From contig NZ_CP137559.1 of the NCBI RefSeq assembly GCF_019249725.2, positions 2,563,501 through 2,627,500 of the forward strand: DNA of 64,000 nucleotides. Direction: 5' to 3'. This DNA is from Segatella hominis (GTDB lineage: Bacteria; Bacteroidota; Bacteroidia; Bacteroidales; Bacteroidaceae). The notes below the pieces were generated by a model, which was not told where the DNA came from, did no database searches, and saw only the letters and a program-made list of their open reading frames with translations. The translations under genes and the position numbers were made by a program. This document shows positions 59,438-64,000 of the stretch, piece after piece (position 1 is the stretch's first letter; every line of letters begins with the position of its first letter).

Positions 59438-60532
59438 CTACATATCATCGTCCGAATCAGAAACGTCATCATTGTCGTCATCATCAGAATCGTCCTCGGA
59501 GACATCATCAGCGTCATCATCTGATCCGTCAACACTATCACTATTATCAGATTCATCTACCAACACTTCCTCGCTCACACCCTTGCTTTCACCATCAGTG
59601 TCAGGCCCGAGGAGCTCAGCCAAGAGGTTGTCGATTTCATCGGCACTTGGCTCTTCTTGTTGGACGACATCAGGTTGTCCAGGCTGTTCACCAGTATAAC
59701 CCTCAGGACTTTGTTCTTCAGTAGGACGCTCGTTCATTGCCATTTCAGGATGCGTACCCGTCTCCGTGTCGATGATGTCATTGGTAGGGTCTTCCGTAGC
59801 CGATGTCTTGTCGTGTTCGTTGAGAGCCAAGAAGCCTCCCGTCTGGTCCATCATTGCCTCCATATCGCTATGAGTAAGATTTGCGTCAGCCTGAGCCACG
59901 AAATTGCCATTCGTATCAAAGACTCCCTCGAAGACACCATCGCCATCCACATCCACCAACATGAGTGGTACGCCATCAGGCGTATGCGCCATCACAGCCT
60001 GCATCTCGTTGCCGGCCTGGTCATAAGCCGTGGTAAAGCCGTCTATCTCCACGACGGAAGGAGCATCGATGTCATCCTTGTCGATTTCCTCGGCATGGGC
60101 AATCTGCTCTGCCACTTCCTGAGGAGTATCACCTCCCGTAGGATGATCAGGCTCTTGCGGATGACTTGGATTTTGTGATTGGGTTGGAGAGCCTGGCTGA
60201 GTAGAGGTTCCAGAGTTTGCGCCATTGCCAGTGGTAGGCTGAGGCTGAGAGATGTCGTCTTGCGCCGCAGAAGAAGTTGCAGTTGTCCCGGAATTTTCCT
60301 GTACAGTTTCATTCTCCTTGTTTTCCTCTGTAGGCTTCATCTTTTCATCAGTCACCTCCTCGGTAGGTTTCTCCGGATCCACCTCATTGCCATTCCCAGA
60401 GAAGATATGGGCTACTCCTGCTCCAGCAGCTGCAGCAGCTGCCAAACCAGCAGCAGTTAGTGTCACTCTCGTATTGTTACTACCAGCCTTGGCTTTGCCT
60501 TGACCATTGGCGTTAAATTTCTTTGTATTCAT
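59438..60532 (-). CDS. Acidic low-complexity protein with one hydrophobic segment
   Basis: 364 residues. Basic N-terminus (about 1-22), a hydrophobic stretch TAAGLAAAAAAGAGVAHIF (about 26-44), then a long Glu/Thr/Pro/Gln-rich region, a more ordered part about 150-235 (SVVEIDGFTTAYDQAGNEMQ, VDVDGDGVFEGVFDTNG, which recalls EF-hand-like calcium loops) and an Asp/Ser-rich tail. No family recognised. Thr/Ser richness makes it a possible kinase substrate or calcium-binding surface protein. A -7 box lies 31 bp upstream. Confidence 0.65.
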   Translation of the reverse strand: MNTKKFNANGQGKAKAGSNNTRVTLTAAGLAAAAAAGAGVAHIFSGNGNEVDPEKPTEEVTDEKMKPTEENKENETVQENSGTTATSSAAQDDISQPQPTTGNGANSGTSTQPGSPTQSQNPSHPQEPDHPTGGDTPQEVAEQIAHAEEIDKDDIDAPSVVEIDGFTTAYDQAGNEMQAVMAHTPDGVPLMLVDVDGDGVFEGVFDTNGNFVAQADANLTHSDMEAMMDQTGGFLALNEHDKTSATEDPTNDIIDTETGTHPEMAMNERPTEEQSPEGYTGEQPGQPDVVQQEEPSADEIDNLLAELLGPDTDGESKGVSEEVLVDESDNSDSVDGSDDDADDVSEDDSDDDDNDDVSDSDDDM

Positions 60533-60562
60533 AATCTTGTTGTTTTAAAGTTTTAACTGATG

Positions 60563-60570
60563 CAAAGATA
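60563..60570 (-). promoter_or_regulatory. -7 box before the acidic-protein gene
   Basis: Minus-strand TATCTTTG (complement of 60563-60570), 31 bp before the start; no well-spaced -33 box. It may start a transcript covering the FHA, phosphatase and kinase genes. The 165-bp gap holds nothing else seen. Confidence 0.4.
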
Positions 60571-60697
60571 GACATTTTTCGGCTACATGTGATGCCTCAA
60601 AGGTGTATCTTTCACGAACAGACAGGGATTTATTGACGAATAGTATCGTTTCGCTGACGACTTGCCTTTTTACCCGGTTCTTATACCTCCATCGAGT

Positions 60698-61432
60698 TTA
60701 CCATTTGGTGAGAACCACATTGAAATGACTCTTTGGGCCGATGAGCTGTGGGTGTTGCGGTGCCTCGCTGCTCTTGGTTCTTTCGGTCACATCGGCATAT
60801 ACATATTTATATAGTTCGGCGACGGTAATCTTTCGGTCACCATTGGCATCTGCCTTGCCACGAAGTCCCTTGAGTACGGCTTGCGAGAAAAAGCCATTGC
60901 CCAGCCATTGGTTCTCCCAGGAAAGTTCGTTGGAACGGCTTGCCATCATAAAGGTAATCTTATTGCCTGTCGCCTGTCCCCAAGTGTAGTTGGAGCCAGC
61001 ATCATCGGTCACGCTGCCCGACTTACAGGCATCAACAAAACAAAAGATGTTTGGGGTTCGTGCCGTGGAGAGTTTCTTCACGATTTCCTTGTAAGGCAGG
61101 AGCATCGGACCATATCCCACGATGCTGCCAGCCGTGCCGTGTCCTGAGAAAAAGAAGATAATCTTGTCCTCAGCCTTGGCAAGCTTAACGATGGCATCCA
61201 ACTTCTTCATGATGTTCTCTGGCGTGGCGTACTTACTGGTAATGGTTGCCACGACCGCTCCTTGCTGCTTCCATACAGACTGCATCTCTTTCACGTCCTT
61301 GGTCGTATTCGCCAAGTTCACTTCCGTGTCATTATAGTTACTCACACCAGCCAGCAAAGCATAGGTGCGTTGTGCGTTGACCTGAAGAACAATAAACAAC
61401 AGGGTCAGCAAAAGCATTGAAATCTTTTTCAT
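60698..61432 (-). CDS. Exported caspase-like (C14) protease
   Basis: 244 residues with a signal peptide ending QVNAQ. The caspase/metacaspase p20 core is clear: TYALLAGVSNYND, FFFSGHGT (catalytic His98) and FCFVDACKSG (catalytic Cys136), with Asp134 before the Cys. It would cleave proteins after a specific residue in the periplasm or outside the cell. Neighbours are FHA/LytTR genes on one side and the acidic protein on the other; no inhibitor or propeptide is obvious. Confidence 0.92.
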   Translation of the reverse strand: MKKISMLLLTLLFIVLQVNAQRTYALLAGVSNYNDTEVNLANTTKDVKEMQSVWKQQGAVVATITSKYATPENIMKKLDAIVKLAKAEDKIIFFFSGHGTAGSIVGYGPMLLPYKEIVKKLSTARTPNIFCFVDACKSGSVTDDAGSNYTWGQATGNKITFMMASRSNELSWENQWLGNGFFSQAVLKGLRGKADANGDRKITVAELYKYVYADVTERTKSSEAPQHPQLIGPKSHFNVVLTKW

Positions 61433-61472
61433 TGTATATCAATTTTCATTATTATGGTTTATACTTATTTTA

Positions 61473-62093
61473 CTATCCACACTTGCACTTGGAGCATTGC
61501 ATCATCCTGATGTCACGGCTCTTCAAGATGTTGGCACACTTCGGATTAGGACAAGCATGGAATTTCTCCCTTTCCCCTTGCAGTTTCTTCTTCTTCTCCC
61601 CAGGATTGAAGAAGATGGTACTCAGCAAGGACACGGCAGAGCCCAGGCGAAGGAGCATCAACTGCAAAGGTCCATGCTGCACAACAAACGAGCCCACAAG
61701 CGCTATCAACGAGGCAGAGGCTATCAGCAACCGCATACGCTTCGCCATCGCCTCGGAACTCTCCGCCTTGGCATCAAACTCATCCTCCAACTGGTTAAGA
61801 TACTCGAACTCCTCCACAAAGTTCTTGTTTTGCAGATGAATGGCATAGAAAGAGCAACCATTGGCGTTACTAGGTCCCAGACAAATGAAGGTCATGGGCG
61901 TAATCACCAAAGTACCCACTCGGCGCATATCACCATTTTCATCACGAACGAAGGTACCGTTGGTGGAATTCAAGTCCTCCAACGTCCATACACCATTGTC
62001 ATCTATCGTAACACGAGCATGCTGATGACTCACACCCGTCTGCTTGATTTCAAAGGGTTGATTCCCCTCTGTTCCCAATATGAACTGTTTCAT
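61473..62093 (-). CDS. FHA-domain membrane protein with C-terminal zinc ribbon
   Basis: 206 residues. FHA about 1-95 (VSHQHARVTIDDNGVWTLED, then LNSTNGTFVRDENG, containing the conserved SxxH and NG elements), two membrane segments about 127-165, and a zinc ribbon at the end (CPNPKCANI ... CSKCKCG). A membrane-tethered phosphothreonine reader. Its start lies inside the end of the LytTR gene (44-bp overlap). Confidence 0.85.
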   Translation of the reverse strand: MKQFILGTEGNQPFEIKQTGVSHQHARVTIDDNGVWTLEDLNSTNGTFVRDENGDMRRVGTLVITPMTFICLGPSNANGCSFYAIHLQNKNFVEEFEYLNQLEDEFDAKAESSEAMAKRMRLLIASASLIALVGSFVVQHGPLQLMLLRLGSAVSLLSTIFFNPGEKKKKLQGEREKFHACPNPKCANILKSRDIRMMQCSKCKCG

Positions 62094-62454
62094 TGTTTCT
62101 AATTTTTATACTTTTAGCAATTGCGTCCTTGTAGATTTTGAGGGTCTTCTTGGACACGTTGACCTTAATCTCATTCCCTTGTCCCGAGAGTACCATCACT
62201 TGCTTCATCAAGTCGATTTTCTGCAAGAAGGAATGGTTGACTATCAGGCTTCTGCCGACTCTGACGAATTTCGACTTCTTCTCCTTGAGATTCTTGAGCA
62301 CTTGTTCCACCTTGGAGATGCCAGAAGTCAGCATGATTTCCCGGCGATAGATGGTCAGTACCTTAGAATAATTGCCGTTGGCCTGTACCACCGCTATCTC
62401 CTCGGAATCAACGACGGTAAGCTCGTCACGTGTGTTGAAAAATAACTTTTCCAT
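62050..62454 (-). CDS. LytTR-type DNA-binding regulator
   Basis: 134 residues, essentially one LytTR domain (about 10-110): SEEIAVVQANGNYSKVLTIY, LKNLKEKKSKFVRVGRSLIVN and HSFLQKIDLM. There is no receiver domain, so control must come from another route, such as phosphorylation by the kinase or expression level. A candidate transcription regulator of this locus. Confidence 0.88.
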   Translation of the reverse strand: MEKLFFNTRDELTVVDSEEIAVVQANGNYSKVLTIYRREIMLTSGISKVEQVLKNLKEKKSKFVRVGRSLIVNHSFLQKIDLMKQVMVLSGQGNEIKVNVSKKTLKIYKDAIAKSIKIRNNETVHIGNRGESTL

Positions 62455-62463
62455 AGCGTTTGA

Positions 62464-63744
62464 TTATATTTTTTTCAGTAATTCCGCCGCATCCTCAATG
62501 CCATTGTCTGCGGCACGTTGGAGCCAAGCCTTAGCTTCTATGAGCGATTTTGTTACTCCAAGTCCATCCAAAAAACAGCATCCCACTAAATATTGAGAAT
62601 AGCCATCATTCTTCTCGGCAGCCATCCTCAGCCAATAGAAAGCCTTAGAAAAATCTCTAGTTGTTCCATGCCCATCATAATAGCACTGCCCCAACAAAGC
62701 CATCCCATCAACATCATTTTTCAATGCTGAAAGGGTAAAAAGCCGAAAAGCCTTACCATAATCTTTTGGCACGACAACGTTGTCACCATTGCCTCCCGTA
62801 AGATAGCACAATCCAAGCTGAGCTTGACAAATTGACGAACCGCATCTTGCCCCCTTGGTCAAATATTCCAAAGCCTTCTCGGCATTCGGTTCCGTTCCTT
62901 GTTCCGTATAATAAGTATATAAATCAAAACAAGCGTCAGACCATCCAAGTTGCAAAGCCTCCTGGTAAAGTTGCAAAGCCTTGGTTGGATTAACAGAAAC
63001 CCCAGTTCCCTTCTCGTATATATACCCCAAGTTACACATGGCAACAGGATATTTCAATTTCACAGCCTTTTGATACCATTCGGCACTTTTCGCCAAATTT
63101 TTCTTGGTGCCTAACCCTTCCTCGTAAGCAACACCCAACAAACTCAATGCCTCAGGATTATCTTTACTTGCCGCCTTCCGAGCATATTCCAACATTTTCT
63201 GCCCATTCTTTCCTATAACTACACCAAGATAATAACACGCTGCAACTTCTGCCTGCGCATCCACATCACCACGGTCTGCCATAGACTTCAACTTTTCAAA
63301 AGGAATGGAATCTCGCAATCCAATCAATTGATATGGCTTGAAAGTCTTGTCCAATTGGAAAATATCCTCATCTGCTTTCGGTTCAACTGAAAAAGTAACT
63401 TGATAGGTAGAACCAGCAACCAACCCATTGATACCAAATTTATCAAAATTCAACATGAATGGAGTTGTCTCCGAAGATTTTATCCTCAACTGCTTGGAAC
63501 CACCAGTCATATAAACAAACAAGGCATTAGCTTTGCGCAAGGGTGCCCCAATTACATTTCCATCGAAAGTCATACTATTATCATCAGTCACAACTTTGAT
63601 AACGGCACATGGTTCCCCATTCAAGTCTTGACGCTGTTCGAGTTTTGGGAAGTCAGATTCCAACTTTTGCATATCGGCCACTTGCGAAAACGCAGAGCCG
63701 TACGCACCCAATGTCAGCAACGCATCACAAATCCATCTTTTCAT
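62464..63744 (-). CDS. Secreted Sel1-repeat protein with the N-module of DGR targets
   Basis: 426 residues; signal peptide about 1-20. Residues about 30-140 (RQDLNGEPCAVIKVVTDD, FDGNVIGAPLRKANALFVYM, FDKFGINGLVAGSTYQVTFS) match the N-terminal module of the DGR targets. Sel1 repeats follow from about 165 to the end (EALSLLGVAYEEGLGTKKNL and so on). The shared module links the signalling genes with the diversified lectins. Confidence 0.88.
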   Translation of the reverse strand: MKRWICDALLTLGAYGSAFSQVADMQKLESDFPKLEQRQDLNGEPCAVIKVVTDDNSMTFDGNVIGAPLRKANALFVYMTGGSKQLRIKSSETTPFMLNFDKFGINGLVAGSTYQVTFSVEPKADEDIFQLDKTFKPYQLIGLRDSIPFEKLKSMADRGDVDAQAEVAACYYLGVVIGKNGQKMLEYARKAASKDNPEALSLLGVAYEEGLGTKKNLAKSAEWYQKAVKLKYPVAMCNLGYIYEKGTGVSVNPTKALQLYQEALQLGWSDACFDLYTYYTEQGTEPNAEKALEYLTKGARCGSSICQAQLGLCYLTGGNGDNVVVPKDYGKAFRLFTLSALKNDVDGMALLGQCYYDGHGTTRDFSKAFYWLRMAAEKNDGYSQYLVGCCFLDGLGVTKSLIEAKAWLQRAADNGIEDAAELLKKI

Positions 63745-63751
63745 AGTCCTT

Positions 63752-64000
63752 CTATTTTAATTCATCCAAAGCATTCTTAGCATTGTCCACGCCTTGCTCA
63801 GCAGCTCTCTGATAACATTCTCTCGCTTTTCTGAGATCTTTAATAGTACCTATTCCGTTCTGGTAACACACCCCAAGACAATATATGGCATAAGAAAAGC
63901 CCTGATCAGCAGACATCTTGGTCCAAAAGTAACACTGCTGCGGATTGTAATGTTCCAAATCATCTTCCGCACCATATATCATCCCCAACAAGCATTGCGA
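63752..64000 (-). CDS. Sel1-repeat protein (5' part beyond window)
   Basis: The last ~83 codons of a gene that starts beyond the window: the frame is open to base 64000. Two Sel1-type repeats are visible (ACYFWTKMSADQG-like YFWTKMSADQGFSYAIYCLG; ARECYQRAAEQGVDNA). It ends 7 bp before the next Sel1 gene starts and probably heads the same transcript. Confidence 0.75.
   Translation of the reverse strand, partial: SQCLLGMIYGAEDDLEHYNPQQCYFWTKMSADQGFSYAIYCLGVCYQNGIGTIKDLRKARECYQRAAEQGVDNAKNALDELK

Overview
The window looks like a chromosome segment of a gut Bacteroidales, most likely Prevotella/Segatella. It has SusC/SusD genes, FecR/ECF-sigma regulation, Bacteroidota promoters (TAnnTTTG at -7 with TTTG/TTGG about 19-20 bp upstream) and a CTnDOT-type integrase. 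Species assignment is inference. No tRNA, rRNA or CRISPR array was seen.

Layout. 0-2 kb: end of an aryl-polyene/flexirubin-like cluster (partial methyltransferase-like protein, acyl carrier protein, AMP ligase). 2.1-5.1 kb: small ORF, argS, RNase H. 5.2-14.5 kb, minus strand: a glycerophosphodiester-type uptake locus (SusC, SusD, metallo-hydrolase lipoprotein, two GDPD phosphodiesterases, GlpT-like transporter). 14.7-19.5 kb: an IS4-type element and a complete IS66 element with exact 23-bp inverted repeats and an 8-bp target duplication, surrounded by unusual intergenic arrays of 22-23-bp period. 19.6-23.2 kb: a DUF1703-type ATPase gene between two copies of a ~620-bp segment. 23.2-25.8 kb: FecR, ECF sigma factor and a small outer-membrane barrel protein.

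25.9-52.4 kb is the most notable part: a diversity-generating retroelement (DGR). One template repeat (TR, 28632-28766) carries a dozen Asn AAY codons. Six secreted proteins end in a formylglycine-enzyme/C-type-lectin fold whose last ~135 bp (VR1-VR6) differ from the TR mostly at template adenines in the best-preserved copies. The HRDC accessory gene is intact, but the reverse transcriptase has lost its interior: its first 14 codons are joined to the segment just before YMDD. The array is split by a ~11-kb integrative mobilizable element (about 29.65-40.70 kb) carrying a relaxase, primase, helicase and integrase, plus a restriction-modification operon in which both hsdM and hsdS contain a G8 tract. 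One-base slippage in either tract gives a nearby stop; in hsdS it would turn a three-module specificity subunit into a two-module one.

52.4-64 kb, same strand and upstream of the VR genes: a signalling module with a membrane Ser/Thr kinase, PP2C phosphatase, two FHA/zinc-ribbon proteins, a LytTR regulator, an exported caspase-like protease, an acidic membrane protein and Sel1-repeat proteins. One Sel1 protein carries the same N-terminal module as the DGR targets. I infer that diversified extracellular lectins and this kinase/caspase module form one sensing system, now frozen unless RT is supplied in trans.
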